Origin: Hyalangium versicolor
Lineage (GTDB): Bacteria > Myxococcota > Myxococcia > Myxococcales > Myxococcaceae
DNA length: 64,000 nucleotides
Direction of reading: 5' to 3'
Assembly: GCF_020103695.1 (NCBI RefSeq)
Contig: NZ_JAHXBF010000020.1
Span: forward strand, 124,001 to 188,000
The translations under genes were made by a program, and so were the position numbers. Below, piece by piece: positions 45,763 through 54,104 of this stretch (the first letter of the stretch is position 1; each line of letters starts with the position of its first letter). A model generated the notes under the pieces. It saw only the letters and a program-made list of their open reading frames with translations. It was not told the DNA's origin and did not search any database.

Positions 45763-47400
45763 TTAGAGTTCATAGGTCACCAGGGCCGCGAGTTCCCAGT
45801 AGGCCAGGGAGCTGGGTGGATCCTGGATGGCTCGCTCAGAGGCATTGGGGTCCGAGGTCCCGGCCCCCTGCTCGTGGATGTTGTAGGTCAGGTAGTGGAG
45901 TCGGCCCCGCGCGGTGAGCCGCAGGCTGCGCAGCAGGCTCAAGTGCAGGCCCGCCACGGCTCCCGGAGAGAAGGCCGCGTAGAACTGGGCCGGGAAGACG
46001 TCCCCGTCGAACTTGCGGCCCGTATAGAGATAGGTGAGCCGCGCTCCGATGAAAGGCGACAGCCTGCCCAGGTGCCACTCGGTGGTCAGGGACGTTCCCA
46101 GGTTGACCACTGAGTAGCGGTAGGTGGCACCCGACAGGGTCGACAGGTTCAGCTTCGTGTCGCGGCCGCCCAGCGCCACGTCGAAGCTCCACACCCAGTC
46201 CTCGCGGAAGTAGTTGTGGAGGTTCGCCTCGGCGCCGATGAGCGGCACAGAGAGGAACAGTGTCCGCCGCGCGTTCTCGTTGAAGAAGGAGTGGTAGCCG
46301 CCGGTCAGCCCCACCGTCCAGAACGAGCCTCGGGGCCCGGCTCCCTTCACCGGATCATCCGAGAAGGGCGCGTCCCGGAACCGTGCCTCGTCCAGCACCG
46401 TCTCCTGGCCGCGCCGCACATCCACCTCGCCGATGCGCAGGCGATCCTCCAGCCGGCGCTTCACCCGGTACGTGCCAGCAGCCAGCGCCACCCGGCGCTC
46501 CGTGTCTGGAGCCTTCTCCAACTCCGCCACCACCAGCCCGGCCGGATCCACGAAGTAGTACGCCCCCGCGGGCGCCGTGCGCGGCACCACGAGCCCCTCG
46601 GACGCGCGCAGATCCGTGAGCACCAGATCGCCGTTGCCCGCGAGATCGTAGCTGAAGGTGGGGTGCTGCGGCCCCGCGCTGCTCGCCGCCGTGTCCGCCA
46701 CCGTCCGCGCGTACGCGTGCGAGTACGCCTCGAAGAGCGTCACCCGCCCGTCCCCCGAGCGGTCCGCGTCTCCCAGAAGCCCGCTGGCCAGATGGTGCGA
46801 GAAGTAGCTGCCGCCGATCACGTCCGACTCCTGAGAGTCCTCGTCCGACGAGCTCGAGGTGAGGATCACCATGCCCCGCGCATCCCGCGTGGCCCCGGAG
46901 TCGATCTCGAAGGCAGGTGCGCGGCGGGCTCCCTTGGTCCGCGTGAGCGCCCCGGAGCGGCACGAGTCCAGGATGGCGATGCGGATGTCCGTGGGTGCCT
47001 CGGACAGCCGCCGCTTGAATGCGTCGAAGGGCAGCCGCGTGTCCCCGAGCCTCAGTGCTCCATCCTTCGCGTGTCCCGAGTAGTAGATGAGGAGCGCGGT
47101 GCGCTCGCCCCGGGCCTGGGCCGCGCGAGCCTGGGTCTCCAGCTCCGCCAATGCCGCGAGGACGTCCTTCGCATCCTCGTTCAACAGCAGCCGCGCGTCC
47201 GAGGGCGCCACTCCGCCCAGCCGCGACAGCAGGCCGTGCATCTTGCGCGCGTCCTCGCGGGCATAGCGCAGGGGCCGCGTGTCCGAGCCGCCCTCGTCGT
47301 TGCCTATCACCAGCGCGAAGCGGCGCATCGGCTCGGCCCACGCGGCGGTGGCCAGCAGCAGCAGAAGGGCGAGGACGCCCCGCTGTCGTCCCGATCGCAT
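45763..47400 (-). CDS. Caspase-like (C14) protein with C-terminal beta-barrel
   Basis: The 545-residue protein starts at ATG 47400, which overlaps the anti-sigma stop (TGATG). A signal peptide precedes the caspase p20-like domain: RRFALVIGNDEGG, then the catalytic His 110 in LLIYYSGHAKDG and Cys 147 in IAILDSCRSG. SYFSHHLASGLLGDADRSGDGRVTLFEAYSHAYART follows. The last 190 residues alternate hydrophobic and polar residues with aromatic ends (SFWTVGLTGGYHSF through YWELAALVTYEL), like an outer-membrane barrel. The protease would face the periplasm. It is co-transcribed with an ECF sigma/anti-sigma pair. Confidence 0.88.
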   Translation of the reverse strand: MRSGRQRGVLALLLLLATAAWAEPMRRFALVIGNDEGGSDTRPLRYAREDARKMHGLLSRLGGVAPSDARLLLNEDAKDVLAALAELETQARAAQARGERTALLIYYSGHAKDGALRLGDTRLPFDAFKRRLSEAPTDIRIAILDSCRSGALTRTKGARRAPAFEIDSGATRDARGMVILTSSSSDEDSQESDVIGGSYFSHHLASGLLGDADRSGDGRVTLFEAYSHAYARTVADTAASSAGPQHPTFSYDLAGNGDLVLTDLRASEGLVVPRTAPAGAYYFVDPAGLVVAELEKAPDTERRVALAAGTYRVKRRLEDRLRIGEVDVRRGQETVLDEARFRDAPFSDDPVKGAGPRGSFWTVGLTGGYHSFFNENARRTLFLSVPLIGAEANLHNYFREDWVWSFDVALGGRDTKLNLSTLSGATYRYSVVNLGTSLTTEWHLGRLSPFIGARLTYLYTGRKFDGDVFPAQFYAAFSPGAVAGLHLSLLRSLRLTARGRLHYLTYNIHEQGAGTSDPNASERAIQDPPSSLAYWELAALVTYEL

Positions 47401-48182
47401 CACGGCTTCAGCAGCATCCAGTGGGTCTGATCCCCGTCCACATCCAGCGGCTTCATCTGCTCCACGTTCCGCCCGCTCGCCTCGAAGGACTGGCGCGCGG
47501 CGGCCATGGCCGCGTTCATCTCCACGGGAGCGTCACTCAGCAGCACCACCACTCGCTCGGCGCCCGAACCCGTGAACTCGAGGCTGCCCGGCAGCCAGTG
47601 CGTGCCCGGACCCGGCTCCACCGGCAGGCTCTGGCCGGCCTCGGGGTAGAGCGGGGTCACCTCGCCCGCGGCGTCCACCGAGAGCGCCAGGACATACTTG
47701 CGCGCGTCCGGAGAGTAGCCCAGGCGCACGAGCTCACCGGCCTTCAACGGTTCGGGGACATCCGTCCGCGCCTCCCGCTGCGCGCCCTCGCCGCCGATGC
47801 GCAGCTCTGCCTCTGCGCCGCCCTTGGTTCGCACGCCCGCCGACAGGCTCGTGTTCAGCACGGGCCTCACCGCCACCGCTACCAGCACCATGGCCGCCAG
47901 AGCGAACACCGGGCCCACCCACCGCTGGCGCGAGGTGCGCTCCGCTAAGTCCTCCTTCCGGAGCCGCTCCTCCGCCTGCTTCACCCCCGCCTCGAAGCGC
48001 TCGAAGGGCAGGGCGGATTCGAACTGCTGCTGGGCCTGCGCGGCGTCGCGGAGCACCGCGGTGCACTGCTCACACGTGGCCGCGTGGGTCCGGGTCCGGG
48101 TCGCCTCGTCCACGGGCAATTCACCCGCGTGCAGGCGGCGCAGCGTCCACTCTGTTGGATGCTCTGACAGTTGCGCGCTCAT
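47400..48182 (-). CDS. Zinc-type anti-sigma factor with DUF4384-like ectodomain
   Basis: The 260-residue protein starts at ATG 48182, overlapping the sigma gene by 4 bases (ATGA). The N-terminal ZAS-type motif is H-x3-C-x2-C (HAATCEQC) near residue 35, which holds the sigma factor. One membrane span (VGPVFALAAMVLVAVAV) is near residue 100. The periplasmic part (ELVRLGYSPDARKYVLALSVDAAGEVTPLYP, then VVVLLSDAPVE) resembles DUF4384, often linked to caspase/kinase-type signalling. It should inhibit the ECF factor until an envelope cue releases it. Confidence 0.9.
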   Translation of the reverse strand: MSAQLSEHPTEWTLRRLHAGELPVDEATRTRTHAATCEQCTAVLRDAAQAQQQFESALPFERFEAGVKQAEERLRKEDLAERTSRQRWVGPVFALAAMVLVAVAVRPVLNTSLSAGVRTKGGAEAELRIGGEGAQREARTDVPEPLKAGELVRLGYSPDARKYVLALSVDAAGEVTPLYPEAGQSLPVEPGPGTHWLPGSLEFTGSGAERVVVLLSDAPVEMNAAMAAARQSFEASGRNVEQMKPLDVDGDQTHWMLLKP

Positions 48183-48718
48183 GGGACCCTCAACTCTTCT
48201 CCACCCAGCTCCGCGAAGTGCTCCAGCCGCTTGCGCACCGTGGGCACCGAACGCCCCAGCGCCGCAGCCACCTCCTCCAGCGTCATCCCATCCACGTGAT
48301 AGTGGATGACGGCGGCCTGTGTCTCCAGATCCACCTTGGACAGCAGCCGGCGCACCAGATCTCGCGTCTCCAGGGACTGCGGACCTCCGTGGCCCTCCGG
48401 CTTCGCCGCCTCTTCCCGCTCGAACCAGCGGCGCCAGCCCGCCCGCTCCGAGCGGAGCTGGTTCAGGCAGTGGTTCGTGGCGATCTTCATCAACCACGTC
48501 AGCGGCGAGGCCTCGGAGCGGAAGTCGCCCGCGTGGCTCAGCGCCCGGGCGAACACGTCATGCATCGCGTCCTCCGCCTTCGCCGCGTCCTTCAACAGGT
48601 AGCGGCAGCGCCCCAACACGCTGCCGCCATACGTCGTGTACAGCTCTCGCAGAAAGGCTCGCCGGTCCTCGGTAGGACCTCCCTGGATGACGCTCAGGAC
48701 CGGCTGGCTCTTTCCCAT
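48179..48718 (-). CDS. ECF RNA polymerase sigma factor
   Basis: The 179-residue protein has sigma region 2 (ELYTTYGGSVLGRCRYLLKDAAKAEDAMHDVFARAL, then LTWLMKIATNHCLNQLR) and region 4 (VDLETQAAVIHYHVDGMTLEEVAAALGRSVPTVRKRLEHF), with no region 1 or 3, as in ECF factors. It directs polymerase to envelope-stress type promoters. The anti-sigma gene is coupled by a 4-base overlap. The upstream lipoprotein ends 27 bases before its ATG. Confidence 0.95.
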   Translation of the reverse strand: MGKSQPVLSVIQGGPTEDRRAFLRELYTTYGGSVLGRCRYLLKDAAKAEDAMHDVFARALSHAGDFRSEASPLTWLMKIATNHCLNQLRSERAGWRRWFEREEAAKPEGHGGPQSLETRDLVRRLLSKVDLETQAAVIHYHVDGMTLEEVAAALGRSVPTVRKRLEHFAELGGEELRVP

Positions 48719-48745
48719 CGCGCGCCGCAGTCTAGTGCTTCTGGA

Positions 48746-49747
48746 CTACAGCGAGGAGTAGACGGCCGTGCTGAAGCTGCCGCACGCGGACACCCCACCG
48801 TAGACAGGGAGCGGCACCCAGCTGGCCTCCAGGAACTGGCTGTTGAAGTTCGCGTCCCAGCACTCGCTCAGTGTGGCCGAGGCGCTCAGGTAGTCACCCT
48901 GGGTGATCTCCACGTCCGCGCGGCCCGCCCCCTGCTGCGTCCAGCGGCTCTTGATGGTGAGGTGCTCGATGGCCGAGCGGCCCGGATCGCTGTCGAAGTT
49001 CTTGTTGAGGCCGAAGTCGAACTCGCCGCCCGCGCCCGGCGTCTCCTTGTAGCGGTAGTCGGCGTTGATCTTCGTGCCGGGACGCTCGTCGTCCTTCACG
49101 TTGCGGAAGTCCGCCTCCACCGTGGCCACGGCCTCGGCGGTGGGGCGCGAGTAGCGGATGACTGCGGTGCCAATGTCATCGTCGTGCTCGGGCAGCGTCT
49201 GCGCCGCGTCCCAGTCCAGCTTCATCTCGCCCGAGCCGTAGTTGCGCAGCCGGTTGCCCTGCGCGTCCACGGCGATGTTGTGCGTGCCGGACAGGACGAT
49301 CTTGAACTCCGAGTCCGCCGCCGTCTTCGCCTTGCCCTCCAGTTGGTAGCTGTAGCTGTTCTCCGCCGTCTTCGTCAGCGTGAGCTTCCACGTGGTGGGG
49401 CTCAGCTCGTCCGTGTACGGGCCCCACACCGCCACGTCCCCGCTGAGCGAGGTGGGCGGGTTCTTCGTCACCTCGTCCACCAGATTGAGCGCGAACGCGG
49501 TGCCGCCATTGACGCTCACCGTCGCCCCGCGCGTCAGCACATAGAAGTCGCTCCGGGAGCCCAGCTTCAGCTCGTAGGCGCTGACCTCGCCCTCCTCCAG
49601 GCTCTTGCCCGAGGTGGTGCCGCCCGGCTCCTTGACCGCGACCATCTCCTTGGTGGGCAGGCCCTCGCGGAAGTCGTCCTCCGCCGTCTGGCCACAACCA
49701 GCGAACAGCAGCGAGGCGGCGCACAGCATCAGGCTCTTGCGGAACAT
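48746..49747 (-). CDS. Lipoprotein, paralogue of the one at 44805
   Basis: The 333-residue protein starts at ATG 49747 with AAGGAAA upstream and has lipobox FAGC. It is beta-rich and shares the LPTKEMVAVKEPGG, WGPYTDE and ECWDANF motifs with the lipoprotein at the other end of the operon. It is the first gene of the unit: lipoprotein, sigma, anti-sigma, caspase, lipoprotein. The 224 bases upstream (to 49971) hold the divergent promoter region; I see a GC-rich GGGCCG stretch and no clear operator. Confidence 0.8.
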   Translation of the reverse strand: MFRKSLMLCAASLLFAGCGQTAEDDFREGLPTKEMVAVKEPGGTTSGKSLEEGEVSAYELKLGSRSDFYVLTRGATVSVNGGTAFALNLVDEVTKNPPTSLSGDVAVWGPYTDELSPTTWKLTLTKTAENSYSYQLEGKAKTAADSEFKIVLSGTHNIAVDAQGNRLRNYGSGEMKLDWDAAQTLPEHDDDIGTAVIRYSRPTAEAVATVEADFRNVKDDERPGTKINADYRYKETPGAGGEFDFGLNKNFDSDPGRSAIEHLTIKSRWTQQGAGRADVEITQGDYLSASATLSECWDANFNSQFLEASWVPLPVYGGVSACGSFSTAVYSSL

Positions 49748-49971
49748 GGGGTGTTTCCTTTCAGGGATCGGCCCCCCGGCGGGGCCGTGCAGCGTGTTTG
49801 CGTCCCCATGGACACGGCACCCCCGCAAAAGAGAAAACCCGATTTCCCATCCCATTTTTCGAGGCCCAAAAGTCCAGCAATCCCAAGGGGTTGGAGGCTG
49901 CTCGCTCGCTCAGCGGGCACTCATCGGAGGGGGGCCGACCGGCGAATTCCCCCGTCCCTAGGTTATGCCCC

Positions 49972-50829
49972 ATGGAAAAGCGACACCCGAACCATCCTGG
50001 GGAGATGGGCCTCGATGCCTCGCTAGCCGAGCGCTCTCGAGCTCCCGATGAGATCAACGCTCGGGCCCGCGCCATCGGGCTCCTGCTCGACGCGGGGGTG
50101 CCCTTCGTCGTGGGCGGGGCCTACGCCTACGCCACGTACACCGGCATCTACCGGGACACGAAGGATCTGGACCTCTTCCCTCGAAAACGGGACGCGGGCC
50201 GGGCGCTCGAGGTGCTGGAGCTGGATGGCTGGCGCACCGAACGCACCGACGAGGTGTGGCTCTACAAGGCCTTCAAGGGCGACTACTTCGTCGACTTCAT
50301 CTTCTCGTCCGGCAACGGCGTGGCCGTGGTGGACGACCTGTGGTTCGACAACGCTCGGACGGCCACGGTGTTCGGCCACCGCTGCCTGGTGGCTCCCGCC
50401 GAGGAGATGATCTGGTCCAAGGCCTTCGTCAACGAGCGCGAGCGGTATGACGGCGCGGACGTGAACCACCTGCTCCTCAAGGCCGGGCGGGAGATGGATT
50501 GGGAGCGCCTGATGTGGCGCTTCGACCGGTACTGGGAGGTGCTGTTCAGCCACCTGATGATGTTCCGGTACGCCTACCCGTCCCAACGGGACATCGTTCC
50601 GGACTGGGTGATGGCGGAACTGTTGTCGCGCACGCTGGACACGGTGCGCGAGGGGAATTGGGAGGAGCCGCTGTGCCGCGGCAACCTCATCTCGCGGGTG
50701 AACTACCACGTGGACATCCACCACTGGGGTTTCCGCGATGGCCGGCAGTGGGACGAGAACGAGAGGAAGCACGGAGGAGAGCGTGGCGCGCGACCCGAGC
50801 TCGAAGATTCGACTGGCAGCAGTCGGTGA
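49972..50829 (+). CDS. Nucleotidyltransferase-like protein
   Basis: The 285-residue protein starts at ATG 49972 (MEKRHPN); no strong ribosome site is visible, and an upstream extension looks non-coding. It has the pol-beta-type nucleotidyltransferase core: VVGGAYAYATYTGIYRDTKDLDLFP (GG then the D-x-D metal pair), then VDFIFSSGNGVAVVDDLWF and VAPAEEMIWSKAFVNERERYDGADVNHLL. The substrate could be a nucleotide for protein or RNA modification; unknown. Its end overlaps the phosphoesterase start by 47 bases, so they form one operon. Confidence 0.85.
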   Translation: MEKRHPNHPGEMGLDASLAERSRAPDEINARARAIGLLLDAGVPFVVGGAYAYATYTGIYRDTKDLDLFPRKRDAGRALEVLELDGWRTERTDEVWLYKAFKGDYFVDFIFSSGNGVAVVDDLWFDNARTATVFGHRCLVAPAEEMIWSKAFVNERERYDGADVNHLLLKAGREMDWERLMWRFDRYWEVLFSHLMMFRYAYPSQRDIVPDWVMAELLSRTLDTVREGNWEEPLCRGNLISRVNYHVDIHHWGFRDGRQWDENERKHGGERGARPELEDSTGSSR

Positions 50830-51517
50830 TCTCCATTGTCGTGAGGATCACCATGGCCGCTTCCGGTTGCTCGTGAAGCAGGTCAACAGCTCGGCGGACC
50901 TCCTGGTGCTGTGCGGCGATCTCACGGATCGCGGCATGGTGGAGGAGGGCAAGGTGTTGGCCGAGGAGCTGTCGGCCCTGCGAGTGCCGTGTGCCGCCGT
51001 GCTGGGCAACCACGACTACGAGCACGGCCAGGTGAAGGAGATCTGCGCCGAGCTGTCGAAGGTGGGAATCCACATCCTGGATGGGGATCACTTCATCTTC
51101 GAAAAGTTGCTGGGAGTGGCTGGCGTGAAGGGCTTCGGCGGAGGCTTTGGCAACGCCACCCTGCAGGCCTTCGGTGAGGGGCAGACCAAGTCCTTCGTGC
51201 AGGAGGCCGTGTCCGAGTCCCTCAAGCTGGAGGCCGCGCTCAGCCACCTCGACACACCGAAGAAGGTGGTGATCATGCACTACTCGCCCATCCCGGAGAC
51301 GCTGGAGGGGGAGAACATCGAGATTCGCCCCTTCCTCGGGACGAGCCGCCTGGCGATGCCCATCGATCATTACCGCGCGGAGGCGGTGTTCCACGGCCAT
51401 GCCCACCATGGCACCCGAGAGGGAAAGACCCGGGCCGGCATCCCGGTCTACAACGTGGCGATGCCGCTCATGGCCAAGCACACGCCGGATCAGCGCTTCG
51501 CGCTGCTGGAGATCTGA
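50783..51517 (+). CDS. Metallophosphoesterase (calcineurin-like)
   Basis: The 244-residue protein starts at GTG 50783, chosen for GGAGGA at 50773-50778 and because the upstream part is the neighbour's coding sequence. Motifs in order are AAVGDLHCRED, LCGDLTDRG, VLGNHDYEHG, VIMHYSPIPETLEG and VFHGHAHHGTREG, the full dinuclear metal set. The substrate is not readable. Tight coupling to a nucleotidyltransferase gene suggests an opposing add/remove pair acting on a nucleotide-linked target, which is inference. Confidence 0.93.
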   Translation: MARDPSSKIRLAAVGDLHCREDHHGRFRLLVKQVNSSADLLVLCGDLTDRGMVEEGKVLAEELSALRVPCAAVLGNHDYEHGQVKEICAELSKVGIHILDGDHFIFEKLLGVAGVKGFGGGFGNATLQAFGEGQTKSFVQEAVSESLKLEAALSHLDTPKKVVIMHYSPIPETLEGENIEIRPFLGTSRLAMPIDHYRAEAVFHGHAHHGTREGKTRAGIPVYNVAMPLMAKHTPDQRFALLEI

Positions 51518-51542
51518 AGCCGGGGAGCGGTAGGGTGCCCGC

Positions 51543-52073
51543 GTGCTGAGGCTCTATAAGAAGGAAGGCGACACGCTTCGCTACTGGGAGGCGTGGGTGG
51601 ACGAGGCCGGGCTGTCCGTGCACTCGGGCGTCGTCGGCGAGATGGGGGAGCACCGGACGAGTCCGGTGCCTCCTGACGAGGATCCGGACATGGCCCTCGC
51701 CCAGGCGGCCGAGCCGCTCGTGGACCAGGGGTATGACGAGCCCGAGCCGGACTCCCTGCTTCCGCTCGTCGTCCAGTACCCGATCGCGGGCAAGGGATCC
51801 GGGCACGACTTCGAGAAGCGCAACGCCGTGGAGGAACTGCTCACGGACATCCTCGGCTGGACGGGCAACGGCGAGGTCGAGGGCGGCGAGAACCAGGTGG
51901 GGCGGATGAACATCTTCTGCCGCGTCATGGATTCTCAGGTCGCCGTGCGTACCCTGCTCGAAGCGCTCGAGGAAGAAGGCTACCTGGAGGGCGCCATCAT
52001 CGCCCTCGTGCACGAGGGGGCGGAGCCGGAGGTTCTCTGGCCCCAGGAGGGAAGCGCGGCCTTCCGCGTCTGA
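51543..52073 (+). CDS. Small protein, WGR-like N-terminus
   Basis: The 176-residue protein starts at GTG 51543, 25 bases after the phosphoesterase. The first 45 residues (VLRLYKKEGDTLRYWEAWVDEAGLSVHSGVVGEMGE) resemble a WGR-type strand set. The rest has a conserved-looking GKGSGHDFEKRNAVEELLTDILGWTGNGEVEGGE and ends in a helical hairpin. No catalytic motif is visible and the function is not recognised. It may belong to the same rightward unit. Confidence 0.7.
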   Translation: MLRLYKKEGDTLRYWEAWVDEAGLSVHSGVVGEMGEHRTSPVPPDEDPDMALAQAAEPLVDQGYDEPEPDSLLPLVVQYPIAGKGSGHDFEKRNAVEELLTDILGWTGNGEVEGGENQVGRMNIFCRVMDSQVAVRTLLEALEEEGYLEGAIIALVHEGAEPEVLWPQEGSAAFRV

Positions 52074-52088
52074 TAGCCTTCTCCGCAC

Positions 52089-53174
52089 ATGACGCTCCTG
52101 CTGCCGCTCACTCTCGCGACGGTGTTGGCGACCACCCCCTCGGTCGAAGGGCTCTGGGAGGGCTCGGTGTCATGCCCAGCCCCGGAAGTGCCTCCTGGAC
52201 AACCTCCAGGGCAACCTCCAGAGCCGTTCGCCCTGAGTGTGCTGATCGCTCCAGGCCCCCAAGGGCTTCAAGGGTTCATGAGCTCGTCGAAAGAGGGGCT
52301 CTCCGCGGAGCTCAAATCGATCACGGTGGAGGAACAGCAGCTCCGCGTCACCGCGAATGTGCCTCGCTCCTATCAGGCCGTCCTCGCTGGCGCTGTGGAC
52401 GGCTCCTCATGGACGGCGACCCTGACCCAGGGCCCACTCTCCTGTCCCGTGACGTTCCAGCGCAGCTCGGACCTGGAGCGGAAGACCTTGCCGATTGCTC
52501 CCGTGGCGCAAACCCGGCCGATCTGGTCCTGGATCACCGTCGGAGAGATGATCTTCCGCCACTATGGTGTCCTCGGGCCGAAGGACACTCCGGGCTTTTC
52601 GACCCAGTGCAACATCGTCCGCGCGCTGTTCAAGGGGAGCGAGTCGTTCCAGTGCAGCACCCAGTGTGTCCTCTGTGAGTCCATGCGCGCTGGCACTGTC
52701 CACGATGTGGCGGGGATGCTCACGGACTTCCCCAGGCGCCTCGCCGCCAGCGGGCGGCAGACTCCGAGAATCTTCGCCGCTGCCACACCGGCCCTCGAGG
52801 CACGGGAGGTGATGCGTGAGATCGACCAGGGAAATCCCATCGTCGTCGGACTCAGTTCCGGCGCTCCGGATGCTCCCTCAGAGGGACTGGAGCGCTTCTT
52901 CCCTCCGATGCATGCCGCGCTCGTCGTCGGCTATCTGAAGACGGCGAAAGCCACGTGGTACCTCGTCTTTGATCCCTTCCCGTTTTCCGATCCAGTCACG
53001 AATCCCTATATGCAGCAGGCGGCGGCTCCCGTCTTCGGGCTGCGGCAGGGAGCGTCCGTCCCCGTCGGATATTGGATTCGCGAGAGCGCATTGAAGTCGG
53101 GCATGAAGTGGACGGAGTCCTTCCTCCTTCGCTCGGAGCCGGTGCCTCCGCCGCCTGGGTCGCTCATCCAGTGA
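52089..53174 (+). CDS. Papain-like fold secreted protein with Ser replacing catalytic Cys
   Basis: The 361-residue protein has a signal peptide, an N-terminal beta domain (about 20-125) and a papain-like domain (PF12385-like). In this family the active-site strand reads W-C-W followed by a helix ending E-M-x3-Y-G; here it is IWSWITVGEMIFRHYG, with Ser 147 where Cys is expected (codon TCC, one base from TGC). The later CNIV-x-ALF, MHAALVVGY (His 275) and VFDPF (Asp 295) strands are present. It is probably a pseudoprotease or a Ser variant. Its end overlaps the convergent lipoprotein gene by 11 bases. Confidence 0.8.
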   Translation: MTLLLPLTLATVLATTPSVEGLWEGSVSCPAPEVPPGQPPGQPPEPFALSVLIAPGPQGLQGFMSSSKEGLSAELKSITVEEQQLRVTANVPRSYQAVLAGAVDGSSWTATLTQGPLSCPVTFQRSSDLERKTLPIAPVAQTRPIWSWITVGEMIFRHYGVLGPKDTPGFSTQCNIVRALFKGSESFQCSTQCVLCESMRAGTVHDVAGMLTDFPRRLAASGRQTPRIFAAATPALEAREVMREIDQGNPIVVGLSSGAPDAPSEGLERFFPPMHAALVVGYLKTAKATWYLVFDPFPFSDPVTNPYMQQAAAPVFGLRQGASVPVGYWIRESALKSGMKWTESFLLRSEPVPPPPGSLIQ

Positions 53175-54060
53175 TGGGAGAGACCGCGCACACTCCTCCG
53201 CCATTGAGGTGCGCCTGATCCACGATGCTCTGCGTGACGAATTCCCAGAGCGTCCGCACGTTGTAGGCCCCCGGCTCGTAGACGACGGGCTTGCCCTCGT
53301 TGTCGAGCAGCTCGCCCCCATCCATTCCCCGCAGATCCAGGAGCTGTTGGGTGGCCAGATCCTCGGAGCTGATGACCTTGTCGGCCCCCGCGACGGCGGC
53401 GAAGGGCTCGAAGCGCAGCTTCACCCCGCGGTGGGTTCCCAGCCGATCGTAGAACATGTGCTCGACGTGGATGGTGACCTCCGCCTCGGCGGTGGAGTTC
53501 TCGGGGACGATGATGCCCTGGGTTCCATCCACGCCGTTCACGCAGTCCACCATGCGCGCGTTGACCGGGAAGCCGAAGGCGAACTGGAGAACGCCTTCTC
53601 CGACCTTCACGGCTTCGCCCTCGACCCAGTAGCTGTACCCGCGCGTGCGCATGAGGGTGAGATCCTCGGGGGAGACGTTTCCGTCGGGCAGCTCGGTGTC
53701 CTCGGTGGGCGGGCGCACCGCGAAGCCCGCGTTCCACCTCCCCGCGGGCAGGTCCGCCAGCCGCGTGAGTTCCACGTCTCCCTTCTGTAGATCCACCAGC
53801 ACGTGCCGCGAGGAGGCGTGCGCCTCCCCGGTGCTGGAGGTGAGGGTGAAGTCCCCCACGGCCACCAGGTACTTCGTGAAGCGGACGGACCAGTCATCCT
53901 GGAACAGGTGGCTGGGGTAGCCGTCCTGCGCGCCCTTCTCGCCGCTCATCTGTACCCGGGTCTCTCCCGTGGCCACCGGTGAACAGGCCGTGCCGGACAC
54001 CAAGACGGTCCCCGCCAGCAATGCGTGCAGCGCCCCGACAACGACGTTTCTGAAGTTCAT
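53164..54060 (-). CDS. Lipoprotein divergent from TonB receptor (MbnP-like)
   Basis: The 298-residue protein starts at ATG 54060 and has lipobox GTAC (Cys near 26). The body (DWSVRFTKYLVAVGDFTLTSSTG, RGYSYWVEGEAV, AEVTIHVEHMFYDRLGTHRGVKLRFEPFAAVAGAD, then ISSEDLATQQLLDLRGM) resembles the MbnP-type copper/metal-binding partner family, though the match is from memory and partial. His-Glu-His in VEHMFYD could bind metal. It lies 44 bases from the receptor's start with the shared palindrome between them. Confidence 0.7.
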   Translation of the reverse strand: MNFRNVVVGALHALLAGTVLVSGTACSPVATGETRVQMSGEKGAQDGYPSHLFQDDWSVRFTKYLVAVGDFTLTSSTGEAHASSRHVLVDLQKGDVELTRLADLPAGRWNAGFAVRPPTEDTELPDGNVSPEDLTLMRTRGYSYWVEGEAVKVGEGVLQFAFGFPVNARMVDCVNGVDGTQGIIVPENSTAEAEVTIHVEHMFYDRLGTHRGVKLRFEPFAAVAGADKVISSEDLATQQLLDLRGMDGGELLDNEGKPVVYEPGAYNVRTLWEFVTQSIVDQAHLNGGGVCAVSPITG

Positions 54061-54076
54061 GTAGCTGTGAGGTAGA

Positions 54077-54091
54077 TGCAACAAAGTTGCA
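54077..54091. promoter_or_regulatory. Palindrome TGCAA-N5-TTGCA, copy 1
   Basis: TGCAACAAAGTTGCA lies in the 44-base gap between the divergent starts at 54060 and 54105. It nearly matches 61221-61235. On the minus strand it fits between TTGACT and TACCTC, spaced 17, so it could be an operator inside the leftward promoter. The size and symmetry suit a Fur/Zur-family site; the regulator is unknown. Confidence 0.6.
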
Positions 54092-54104
54092 AGTCAAGTC
54101 GAGG

